A model generated the notes under the pieces. The model ran no database searches, had not been told where the DNA came from, and saw only the letters and a program-made list of their open reading frames with translations. The translations under genes were made by a program, and so were the position numbers. A DNA stretch of 64,000 nucleotides, from the NCBI RefSeq assembly GCF_022512515.1, contig NZ_JAKWBK010000003.1:496001-560000 (forward strand), given 5' to 3'. This document shows positions 49,865-59,152 of this stretch, in pieces; positions within the stretch are counted from its first letter, which is position 1, and the number at the start of each line of letters is the position of its first letter. The DNA is from Paraniabella hibiscisoli. GTDB lineage: Bacteria; Bacteroidota; Bacteroidia; Chitinophagales; Chitinophagaceae.

Positions 49865-50843
49865 ATGAGCGAACTCAAAGAACAAATATATACAGGCAGT
49901 AATTGCATCGAAGTTCAATACTATTTTGAAGAAGAAACGCATTTAATGGATGCGCTGGTTCAAAATAAATGTGAATATGAATTGTTAGCACTTATTAAAG
50001 AAGTAGCTGCGCGCTTCCGGCTGAGTATTCATATAGAAACCGCTCCCCTGGCAGAAAAAGGATTCAGATGGCGTTTTAAGGTAGCGTTGAAAAAGACAAC
50101 AAAACCGGCCCTGTAGCTATTACCATTGCGACCGCTGTTTTAGTAGCCATGATCGCCAATCCATTAACAACGTCAGGTAGTGAAGAGGCGAAACAGCTAA
50201 TTGATCAATTAATTGCAACACCCGAATTTGAGCAGTCTGCAGGCGAAAAAACAAAAACACTGGTTGAAAAAAGAGTGCAGCAGATGATCGCCAGCTGCAG
50301 CAACCTCGATTCCAGCAATATTCTGAAGAAACGTAGATCAAATTTCTTTGAGCTCCTGAAAAAATATCCCAGGATCAATAGGGTGCAACTGACAGCTGTA
50401 GATGAGCAACGGTCTACCATAACCCAGGAAAAAACAATTACCCGCCAGCAATTTGAGCAACAGATATTAACCTCGGATGTATTAGAACCAGAAGAGATTG
50501 ACAATGTAGATATAGAAATCGTTTCCCCTGTGCTAAAGAAAAGCAATTACAAATGGGTGGGCGTTTACAATGGCAAAGCGCGTTCATTTACCATGCTATC
50601 CAAAGAATTTAAAAACTGGTTCAGTCTGGAAAAGTAGAATTTAAAAACGGGACCATCATTAATTGCCAGATATCCATTCACAAAAAGATCAACAGTGAGG
50701 GTACAGAACGCATTACCGGCATGACAATCGACAGGGTAAATCAATACTACGAAAACGATAAGCCGGTGGAAACAAACGAGGGTAAAAAACAAAAGAAGCC
50801 ACCAGAACAAGGACCAACCCAACAATTAGCGCTCTTTATGTAG
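49865..50843 (+). CDS. Unknown protein with single central membrane helix, two frameshifts
   Basis: About 326 residues when two lost bases are restored, near 50095 (an A) and 50632. Residues 1-78 form a soluble mixed domain (YFEEETHLMDALVQNKCEYE). One membrane segment follows (VAITIATAVLVAMIANPLTT), then a helical basic region and a beta-rich C-terminal domain (KWVGVYNGKARSFTML, VEFKNGTIINCQISIHKK), ending in a Pro/Gln-rich tail. I recognise no family. It stands between the ORF6N remnant and aroE on the other strand. Membrane-anchored effector, sensor or phage-linked proteins are all possible. Confidence 0.55.
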
Positions 50844-50922
50844 GAGTTGCCTCCGGCCTTAAATAAGGGGGATCGCTTTTAAACAACAGCCTGGAAAAGT
50901 AACAGAGGTTTTAAGCAATGCG

Positions 50923-51660
50923 CTAAAGGCTGTCATCGTTCCATATCTGCCAGCTTAATTCTGCTTGTCCCACCAGCATTTCATAACCATTTTTTATGGC
51001 TGCGCCCCGCTCGGCTCCTTTTTGAAGAAATAAAGTTTTGGCCGGATTATACACCAAATCGTATAAGTAATTATCTGCATTTAAATATGCATAGGGAATA
51101 TCAGGGGCGGTGTCCACTTTCGGAAAACTACCTAAAGGCGTAGAATTGATAATAAGCGGGTATTCCCTGATTATGGTGCTGTTGAGTTCATCATAAGTAA
51201 AACCGGCGCCCTTGCTACGCGATACATACGCGTACTCAATGCCCAGGCTTTGTAAAACATACAGCACGGCTTTTGCGGCACCACCTGTTCCCAATATCAG
51301 GGCTTTCTTATGATGAGATTGAAGCTGGGGCAATAACGACTGCCTAAATGCAGGAGCATCTGTATTGAAACCGGTTAGCCTGCCGCCATTTATTTTAATA
51401 CAATTACAGGCGCCTATATTCTTAGCTTCTTCGTTCAAGCCAGACAAAAAAGGAATGACCTGCTCTTTATAAGGAATTGTCACATTCAAACCTTTAAGAT
51501 CCGGTTGTGTAGCTAGCAACTCCTTTAGCAACGAAATATTTTCAAGAGGGAATAATTCATATGCAGCTTCGGCTATTCCTTCTTTTTCAAATTTCCCGGT
51601 AAAGTATTTTTTAGAGAAAGACTGCGCCAGAGGCATGCCGATAAGCCCGTACAAATTCAT
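50923..51660 (-). CDS. aroE: Shikimate dehydrogenase
   Basis: 245 intact residues. The substrate domain has GLIGMPLAQSFS and NVTIPYKE with the catalytic Lys; the NADP domain has LILGTGGAAKAV; near the C-terminus NGYEMLVGQAELSWQIW is typical. It reduces dehydroshikimate in aromatic amino acid synthesis. It overlaps the upstream ComA-like gene by one base (TGATG), so the two are translated together. Confidence 0.93.
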   Translation of the reverse strand: MNLYGLIGMPLAQSFSKKYFTGKFEKEGIAEAAYELFPLENISLLKELLATQPDLKGLNVTIPYKEQVIPFLSGLNEEAKNIGACNCIKINGGRLTGFNTDAPAFRQSLLPQLQSHHKKALILGTGGAAKAVLYVLQSLGIEYAYVSRSKGAGFTYDELNSTIIREYPLIINSTPLGSFPKVDTAPDIPYAYLNADNYLYDLVYNPAKTLFLQKGAERGAAIKNGYEMLVGQAELSWQIWNDDSL

Positions 51661-52433
51661 CAGGCAGAAGTTTTCTTATTCAGGTATAAGTCGAATGTAT
51701 CTCCACGAAGCCCGATGCGCATGGCTTCGAGCGCTATTACCTCATTAGGCGGTATGTTACCTAAATTTACATTACAACCGATCAGTTCAAGAAAGTAAAG
51801 CTGTTGCGCTTTCTGAGGAGCTTCCCACAGAATTTTCTCTGCCGGTATTTGTGTCAGGATTTCCTGTACCAGGCCTTCACGCACTTCCCCGCTACCACGA
51901 TAGATACCAACATTACCGGCTTCTCTGGCCTCCGCTATCACGTAAGAAGAGCCTGCTTCGAGTTCCGCGCGCATTAGTTCAATCCATTTATAAGGAGGTA
52001 TGATATGGGTTGCATCTTTACTTCCTACTTCACTTAATACCGTGCCGTGCTGGGTAAGTTTTTCTATATAGCCACACTTTTCTGCATGAGGTATTTCTAT
52101 CGAGCCATCGCTCACTTCCATATAATCAATGCCAAAAGATTTACAGGTATCAATATAATCCTGTATTTGGTTGCGCACCAAATAGGCCTCAAACAAAGTA
52201 CCTCCAAAATAAACGGCCATGCCATGCGACTTATATAAAGCGATCTTTTCTTCCAGCCTGGGCGTAACCACAGCTGTACCAAAACCCAGCTTCACAATGT
52301 CTACATGTGGTTGCGATACATCCATAAAGTTTTTGGCTTCATCGAGGCTAAGGCCTTTATCCATCACCATTGTAAGCCCAGCGGTTCGAGGTTGTTGATT
52401 CCTTTCTGGTAGTTGAGTCAGATTAAACTTCAT
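51660..52433 (-). CDS. Phosphosulfolactate synthase (ComA) family protein
   Basis: 257 intact residues, a TIM barrel: TMVMDKGLSLDEAKNFMDV, VDIVKLGFGTAVV, AVYFGGTLFEAYL, MEVSDGSIEIP, ILWEAPQKAQQLYFL and GCNVNLGNIPPNEVIALE. The family joins sulfite and phosphoenolpyruvate to phosphosulfolactate, the first step of coenzyme M synthesis in archaea. Bacteria with it do not make coenzyme M; in Bacteroidota it may feed sulfolactate or cysteate for sulfonolipids, which is inference. Coupled to aroE by a 1-nt overlap; both pathways draw on phosphoenolpyruvate. Confidence 0.85.
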   Translation of the reverse strand: MKFNLTQLPERNQQPRTAGLTMVMDKGLSLDEAKNFMDVSQPHVDIVKLGFGTAVVTPRLEEKIALYKSHGMAVYFGGTLFEAYLVRNQIQDYIDTCKSFGIDYMEVSDGSIEIPHAEKCGYIEKLTQHGTVLSEVGSKDATHIIPPYKWIELMRAELEAGSSYVIAEAREAGNVGIYRGSGEVREGLVQEILTQIPAEKILWEAPQKAQQLYFLELIGCNVNLGNIPPNEVIALEAMRIGLRGDTFDLYLNKKTSA

Positions 52434-52510
52434 TCCCTAATTCAAATTAGTATAGCGGCAAATGTATTATATATTGTTCAATAATAGGAAAGATAATAAG
52501 GCATATAAAA

Positions 52511-52541
52511 ATACTCCCTGTATTATCAAATACAGGGAGCA
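52511..52541 (-). terminator. TPR gene terminator
   Basis: CTCCCTGTATT (52514-52524) pairs with AATACAGGGAG (52529-52539); on the minus strand it is followed by TATTTTTAT. Confidence 0.8.
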
Positions 52542-52549
52542 CTTAAAAA

Positions 52550-53979
52550 CTATTTACCGCTTTTGCGTTTTTTATATTTTAAAATAAGGTCGGCCACCTG
52601 CTGATGCTGCAGCATAGAAGGGTTGATCTGTATAATTTTCTTCAATTGAGCGGGCGCCTCAGTAAGCGCGTCTTCCAAGTGCAGTAAGGCTTCCTTTCGT
52701 TTACCCATCACAAAATACAGCAGTGCCTTATAATAAGTAAATACAGGTTTGTTCTTTGTCATCATAACTGCATTATCCAGTTGCTTTAACGCCTCTTCGT
52801 AATATTTAGCATCATAAAGACACTTAATAAGCGCTTCCCAACCTATAGCAGATTTGGGCTTCAATCTCACTACATTGGTAAAGTACTGTATGGCTTCTTT
52901 TGTAAAACCCAGTTGCATTTTACATTCACCCATCAGAATATTATACTCCGCCTTATTACGCTTTAACTTCAAAGCCGTATCCAGCTGTTTTATACAGAGC
53001 TCGTACTTCTCTTCTTTATAATAGGTAAACGCCATTTTATAAGCCAGGTAACCCACTTCCGGATTCAAATGAGAAGCTTTGCGATAGTAAAACCGTGCCT
53101 GGGCATAATTTTTCATCTTTTCATAGCAGTAACCAATCGCCTCATAAATAACATCCTCAGGCTTGGAAAGCTCCAGCACTTTTTCCAAACTCTCGATAGC
53201 ATCCTTGTATTTACGCAAACGTATATACGCATCGCCTATATTACGATAAGCATAATCCATTTTCTCATCGATAACCAGCGCATACAGGTAAGCATCTATA
53301 GCTTTCTCATATAACTTAATTCCCTGAAAAGCCGCACCCAGGTTAAACCAGGCTAGCTCGCTATAGGGATAGTCATCAATTATTTTCTTATGAATCTCAA
53401 TACTTTCTGCATTACGCCCGGTATAATCTGTCCAAAAACAAATTTTATACAGTGCTTCTTCATTATCCGGCTCCTGGTGGAGAATCTCCTTCAAACAATC
53501 GAAGACTTTATCAAAATCTTCGTAATCATCGTAAACATCTGCCAATTCAAATAACAGCTCTACCCTATCCTCGCCTTCAAAGAGTTCGAGCGCTTCATTC
53601 AACAAGGCTACGGCCTCTTCCTGGCGATCCAGGGCCAGGAAAGCCTCCGTTTTTAAAATATAGATATCAATATTGCTGTTGTCGAAAATAGCCGCCTGCT
53701 CCAGCAAGGTCAGTGCCTCGTCATATTGCCGCCTGTTTAACAACAGGTCTGCTTTTTGATCAGCAAGGACGCAGAATAAGGAAACTGCTCCGTTGCAATT
53801 TCTACGGCTTGCAAAGCCTTAATATATTGTTCCTGCGACTCAAAATGTTCAATAATTTTTTCGAAAGCCTCTTCCTCCAGATAAGAACTGCCCCTTCCCT
53901 TTCTAAGGTTCTCATATCGTTGCAACAGTTCATCTAATTCCTGGTCTTTATCTTCATCGTGTTGGGAAAAATCTCTCAT
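52550..53979 (-). CDS. TPR repeat protein, one frameshift
   Basis: About 477 residues starting MRDFSQHDEDKDQELDELL. After an acidic N-terminus come about ten tetratricopeptide repeats, for example AWFNLGAAFQGIKLYEKAID and AYRNIGDAYIRLRKYKDAIE. There is no signal peptide or enzyme domain, so it is a cytosolic scaffold of unknown partners. The frame breaks near 53752 in an A5 run (needs A6), restoring LLIKKADLLLNRRQYDEAL. Conserved upstream of the comA-aroE pair here only by position; about 116 nt separate it from comA and a terminator lies between. Confidence 0.85.
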
Positions 53980-54166
53980 AATAATCTTCTTTAAATATTA
54001 AACGAACGACCGAACTATTAACAATTACTAATTTATACCAGTTCAACAATTAAACCAGCACTAAGTTTTCCTCCTATTGTGAAAAACTATTTTTGGCCCA
54101 ATATTTGGCATTTTAACAATTGTTAATAAAAAATTAAAATTTATTATACATTCTCATAAAATTTCG

Positions 54167-54174
54167 TATCTTTG
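54167..54174 (+). promoter_or_regulatory. Promoter -7 element of small exported protein
   Basis: TATCTTTG, exact TAnnTTTG, 22 nt before the ATG at 54197; the upstream 60 bp is strongly AT-rich. Confidence 0.5.
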
Positions 54175-54196
54175 TTATGTCTTTAAATCATACGTT

Positions 54197-54549
54197 ATGC
54201 TAAAGGCCATTTTTTTTAACCTTCTGTTTATCTTTTCTTTATCCGCAGTAGCATTTGCGGAGGAGAGGTAGTTGCTGATGATTTCGGTAAAGAAAAACCT
54301 AAAAATTTTTCATTAGACAATAAATCATCGAAGCAGCTCAATTCTTTTTCATTGAGATCGCCTATGTATTTCAAAGGTGAAAACCTTATTAATACTGAGT
54401 CGGCAGCCAATGCAACTTATTCAAACCTGAATATTATTAGTTTTCAAAAAGGTCAGAATAGCTATTTGCTTCCTTACAAAAAGAAAGCAATTTTGAATAA
54501 ACTTACTTTTAATCCAAACGAAATATTGCGGAATTACTCCGGTAAGTAG
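54197..54549 (+). CDS. Small exported protein of unknown function, one frameshift
   Basis: About 117 residues. A signal peptide (IFFNLLFIFSLSAVAFA) is followed, after restoring one base near 54258, by GGEVVADDFGKEKPKNFSLD, a region with SFSLRSPMYFKGENLIN, and a basic Lys-rich C-terminus (LLPYKKKAILNKLTFNPNE). No Cys, no lipobox and no family I know. It has its own strong-looking promoter and a bidirectional terminator, so it is probably a well-expressed single gene. Confidence 0.55.
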
Positions 54550-54560
54550 AAAAAGTTTAC

Positions 54561-54599
54561 AGATAAAAAAAATCCCGGTTTCCCGGGATTTTTTTATCT
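54561..54599. terminator. Bidirectional terminator
   Basis: AGATAAAAAAAATCCCGG and its complement CCGGGATTTTTTTATCT around a short loop, between the convergent small gene and the GLPGLI gene. Confidence 0.9.
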
Positions 54600-55253
54600 G
54601 GTATTTTGTGTTTTAAATTCAGTGTAAGACATCACACGATATCCCGTCTTGGGAATATCAAATTTTGCCAGGGCCACCGGGGTGAATTCGATATTAGAAA
54701 CAGTAAAAGTAACTTTGTCATTTCCCCTTGCTGCATCGTATTGCATAGCTAATCCTGGCAACCCTTTGTTAATGCTTTGAAAATTAGCATTTGTGGGAAT
54801 CAGATCCTTTGTAAAAAAAACAGTGAAAGCTGTGCCATTAGCTAGTTTACCGGTTGCTTTCTGACACTGGTAGCCGGCTATTTTCTTAAACTCATTTTCA
54901 ATTTTGTAGGTTACGCCCTCGTATCTTTTATTATAAGACTTCCACTCTGCATTGGAATAGCTAATCAGAAATTTCTTATTTCCATACTCCCTTACATCAT
55001 TGGCTGTACCGCTCTTGTCATCGTAGATAGTGAACTGCGAGCCGAGCGAGCTTATAAAATCAGAGCGGCTCATATTACCCTTTACATAGATAATATTAGT
55101 GGAGCCATCCAGCATATCAGCCTTTTTGGGAGTATGATTATCTGTGCTGACCACTATATCATAATAGATGGTGGCTTCAGTTAGCTTTTTTTGCGCTACC
55201 GACAACTTAGCTCCTAATACAAGAGCCAGTAGGGGTAAAAATCGAGTTTTCAT
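54594..55253 (-). CDS. GLPGLI family exported protein
   Basis: 219 intact residues from the ATG at 55253. Signal peptide MKTRFLPLLALVLGAKLSVA, then a beta-rich domain with the conserved KKIAGYQCQKATGKLANG and the family signature INKGLPGLAMQYD near the end. GLPGLI proteins are Bacteroidota-specific and often encoded with outer-membrane receptors; the function is unknown. It lies directly upstream of a terminator shared with the neighbouring small gene. Confidence 0.85.
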   Translation of the reverse strand: MKTRFLPLLALVLGAKLSVAQKKLTEATIYYDIVVSTDNHTPKKADMLDGSTNIIYVKGNMSRSDFISSLGSQFTIYDDKSGTANDVREYGNKKFLISYSNAEWKSYNKRYEGVTYKIENEFKKIAGYQCQKATGKLANGTAFTVFFTKDLIPTNANFQSINKGLPGLAMQYDAARGNDKVTFTVSNIEFTPVALAKFDIPKTGYRVMSYTEFKTQNTR

Positions 55254-55310
55254 TTTAGTTGAATTCAATATAACCTATAGACGCTACAAGATAAACAATA
55301 AGTTGCTTAA

Positions 55311-55340
55311 AAAAATCCGGGCTATAAATAACCCGGATTT
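55311..55340 (-). terminator. yidC terminator
   Basis: AAATCCGGG and CCCGGATTT around an AT-rich loop; seven T on the minus strand. Confidence 0.85.
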
Positions 55341-55349
55341 CTATGATAC

Positions 55350-57192
55350 TTATTTCTTATTTTGTTTTTGCTGCATTTGCTTCTGCTGTTCCTGCATTTG
55401 CTCCAGCCGCTCCTGCCACTTGGATTTGCCTTTAGGCTTTTTGCGATTGGCTTCAATTTTTGCCAGAATCTTGTTGTGATCGATAATGTAGTTCTGGATA
55501 ATAAACTGCAATACTAATGTAATGATATTCGATACCGTGTAATACCATGTAAGAGCCGATGGTAGCTTATTAAATATAAACAGCAGGAATATAGGCATAA
55601 TATAAGGCATATACTTCATCATCGGATTATTTTGATCCGGTGTCATGCTCATACTGTACAAAGAAATTAGTAAGCTGGTGATTACCGCTGCAATCGTGAA
55701 TAAGCTCAGGTGATCTCCTAACAACGGTATATTAAATCCGAATTTGATAGGTGCATCGTAGGCTGATAGGTCGTGAGACCACAAGAAATCTACACCTCTC
55801 AAATCTACATTGGAACTAAAGAAGCTATATAAAGCAAAGAAGATAGGAATTTGTAATAAAGCTGGTATACAACCGCCTAAAGGATTTACACCTGCTTCTC
55901 TGAACAACTTCATCTGGTCCATGCTCATGGCCTGCTGATCATCACCATGCTTTTCTTTGAGCTTGGCTATTTCAGGTCTTAGCGCCTTCATTTTGGCACC
56001 ACTCAAATAACTGCTATAGTTTAAAGGAGAGATAAGGAGCCTGATGATAAGCGTAAGTAAGGCGATAATAATACCATAGCTGGATACAAAGCCCTTAAAG
56101 AAATTAAAAATAGGAATAACCGCATACTGGTTCAATGGTCTTACAAAAGCGTAAATACCCTGCCCCAGGTTTACAAGTTTGCTCAACCCACCCCCTTCTT
56201 TCTTCAGGATATTATAATCAGCAGGTCCGTAAAATAAACTCAGCGGTACTGTTGCCGTAGCAGCAGGGTTGATAGAAACGCGCATATTGGCAGTGGACTG
56301 AGAAACAATATGACTATTGCTTTCTGGCATACTCCATTCCATTTTGCCACCAGAAAATTTATTCTTTGCTATTAAAAATGTATTGAAAAAGCGTTGTCTC
56401 ACACCAACCCACTCTACTGATTTGCTAAATTCTACAATATTGGTTTTGCCGATGGTATGGTAGTCAAAGCTGCCATCTTCCATATAGCCTACCTGTGTAT
56501 TTTGCTTTTCAAACTCAATATCACCTTCCTGCTGATGAGCTTCATACTGCCACATCAGGTTTAAATTACCCTGTGTAAGCAACTGTGCAGGCTGACTTAA
56601 AGAAATATTAAGGTCAATTTTATAGGTATCCGGATAAATAATATACTGGTGCGTGATATAGGTGTTGCTTTGCGTGCTATCACCTCCCTTTAACTCAAAA
56701 CTCACCAATTGAGAACCTGAAGGCCCCTGCTCTACCTTACCATTGCTAAAGAACAGGTCGGCAGTTTGAGAGCTTTGATTGGCGGCTGTGTTAATGGCAT
56801 AGCTGATCTTATTGAAATCAGAAGCAGCTAATTTCACCGGTTGCTGTGTTTCTGAATTCTTAAATTTTTTCAACTCTACGTATTTGGGTTGCCCCCTTAT
56901 TAGTAAAAGCAACTTTAAACACACTATTTTCTGCAAAAATCAATTGCTCTTGTCCATTTGCTGATTGTTGAAACATCCCTGCTTTGGCAACATGTAGTTG
57001 AGAATCAGCTTTTAAGGCGTTTAAACGCAATGCAGCAGAGTCTACTTTAGGCTGCATTGCTTTCGCAATAGAGTCCTGCAGTGCCTGTTCTGCGCGGGCA
57101 GCAGTTTGCTGTTTCGAATTATAAACAAAATAAAAGATAAAAAGCACCGCCAAAAGAGAAAAACCAATGACGGTATTACGATCAAACTTCAT
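55350..57192 (-). CDS. yidC: Membrane protein insertase YidC, frameshifted
   Basis: About 615 residues from MKFDRNTVIGFSLLAVLFIF (first membrane helix). A periplasmic beta-sandwich of about 300 residues follows, then the conserved insertase core with five helices: ISPLNYSSYLSGAKMKALRP, PLGGCIPALLQIPIFFALYS and PSALTWYYTVSN. The tail is a Lys/Gln-rich coil. Frames change near 56880-56900; two lost bases (a G and an A) restore NKGGNPKYVELKKFKN. It inserts proteins into the inner membrane with or without SecYEG. It has its own promoter, a structured leader and a terminator. Confidence 0.95.
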
Positions 57193-57204
57193 TATGAGCT
57201 GTAA

Positions 57205-57236
57205 TTTTTTGTCCGAAGAACCCCTTCGGAAGGGCG
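57205..57236 (-). promoter_or_regulatory. Structured yidC leader
   Basis: Minus strand CCGAA-GGGGTTC-TTCGG hairpin followed by ACAAAAAATTAC before the ATG, similar to the gcvP leader. Confidence 0.4.
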
Positions 57237-57244
57237 CAAAGATA
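57237..57244 (-). promoter_or_regulatory. Promoter -7 element of yidC
   Basis: Minus strand TATCTTTG followed by CGCCC, about 44 nt before the yidC ATG. Confidence 0.5.
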
Positions 57245-57379
57245 AGCATTGTGAAACAGGATCAGTGGCTTTTTAGAAAGATAATACGGTCTTAGAGCGG
57301 ATAAACCTGGCATACATATATTTTATTGGAGATATGAACCGATGTATATAATCAACTATTTTTATTAAAAATTTAGATC

Positions 57380-58964
57380 ATGCCTATAAGAATGACTGAT
57401 GACCAGAACGGACAGGATAATGATTACAACAATGACCGGGGGAGGGGGCTCAGGATCTGGTGGCGGTGGCGGTCTTTTGCCCTTCTCCCCTTGCTGCTTA
57501 GTTTGTTCAGGGGTAAGAAGATCATATTTCTGCTAGTAATAGGCGCCGCACTGTGGTTTTTATGGGCCGCGGTAGTGGCAGCTGTAGCAATCTGAACATT
57601 GGAGACGTAGCACAGCAATTATTTTCACAAAGCGGCTACAGTTATAATCCCAATGAATTTAACAAAGCGTCTATTTACGAGGGCCTGGAAGACAATAACA
57701 GCAAAAATCCTTTGCCTGAAGCGGTATCCCTGCTTCGTTTTGCTCCCCGCCGGGGCGACCAGGGAGAACAGGGCAGCTGTGTGGCCTGGAGTAGCGCTTA
57801 TGCCGCTCAAACCATTTTAACTGCTGCGGCAACCGGTAAAGACCCCAACTCCATCGTCTTTAGCCCCTCCTATTTATACAACCAGATACGCCTGGGAGAC
57901 GACTGCCAGGGTTCTTATATACAACGCGCCATGCAAGCCATGAAGGCCAATGGAGGTGTAGCCCTGAGCCAATACCCCTATAGTGACCAGGACTGTAGCC
58001 GCACCCCAGATGGAGGTGCGATACAGGCAGGTAAACAAAACCTGATCCATGGCTCACCAGGCTGACGGAGGGAGACAATTTGAACCAAATAAGTGTTCGG
58101 GCTGTGAAAGAGCACCTTTCGAAAGACGCTCCCGTAGTTATTGGCATGATGGTAGGACAAAGTTTTATGCAGGGTATGATGGGCAAAGAATTGTGGCAGC
58201 CCCAGGGAGCCGATCAGTCGCAGGTTGGGCTGGGTGGTCATGCCATGTGCGTTATAGGCTACGACGACAATAAATATGGAGGTGCTTTCCAGATCATGAA
58301 CAGCTGGTCGCCTCAATGGGGTAATAATGGCAATGCCTGGGTGCGTTACGGGGATTTTAAGGAATATGTAAGGGAAGCTTATGGCATTGACCCGCTACCT
58401 AAATCATCGGCTGTTGCGTCTCTACCCCTGGAATGCAATATTGGCCTGGTTGACAATACCACCAGGCAATATATTAAGCTAAAATCTACCGGTAATAACT
58501 CCTTTCAAACTGCCACTCCCATAGCTATTGGCACCCGTTTTAAAATGGAGGTGAAGAATTCTACAGAATGCTATATTTATATCTTCGGACAGGAAACGAA
58601 TGGCAGCAGCTATGTACTATTTCCTTACTTAAAACCAGGAGAAACTGTATCCAAACATGCGCCTTACTGTGGCATCACCGGCTACCGACTGTTCCCCAAA
58701 TCTCAATCCCTTGAGGCGGACAACGTAGGTAACCGTGATTACATGGCTATAGTTACCAGTAAAAAAGAATTAAACTATAACCTCGTAAACGAGGCCATTA
58801 ACAACAGCACCCAGAGCAATTTCGCAGCCAAAGTAAATGAAGCATTAAAAAGCTCCCTCGTATCATCCGGACAGACAGCTACGGCCGACGGAAGGATTTA
58901 TTTTAAAGCGAATGCCAATGCCAACCAGGCTGTGGCTACAATCGTTGCATTTGATAAAAAATAA
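57380..58964 (+). CDS. Membrane-anchored C1 papain-like peptidase with DUF4384-like domain, several frameshifts
   Basis: About 530 residues. The N-terminus is Asp/Asn-rich with a Gly-rich linker (GGGGSGSGGGGG once repaired), then one membrane helix (IIFLLVIGAALWF). The peptidase domain has the catalytic Cys in QGEQGSCVAWSSAYAAQ, His in GGHAMCVIGYDD and Asn in IMNSWSPQWG. The last 170 residues resemble DUF4384 (FKMEVKNSTECYIYIFGQE). Breaks lie near 57440, 57490, 57558 and 58060. A membrane-tethered protease facing the periplasm is likely. The target is unknown and no propeptide is seen. Confidence 0.8.
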
Positions 58965-58997
58965 GTTTTTATAATCTCATCCTTAACACTGAGTTTG

Positions 58998-59030
58998 AAA
59001 CGGGTAGGCATGGCTTACCCGTTTTATTTT
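58998..59030 (+). terminator. Peptidase gene terminator
   Basis: AAACGGGTA (58998-59006) pairs with TACCCGTTT (59016-59024), followed by TATTTT. Confidence 0.85.
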
Positions 59031-59152
59031 AATCCTATAGTTCGTTTAAAAAACAGTAACCCTTATTGACAACAATCATTTATGAGCATGATCAGGGTCA
59101 GCGCTCAACAGATGCTTAGTGCCTTGCTTTGCCATTCATATAAAGTCAACCC

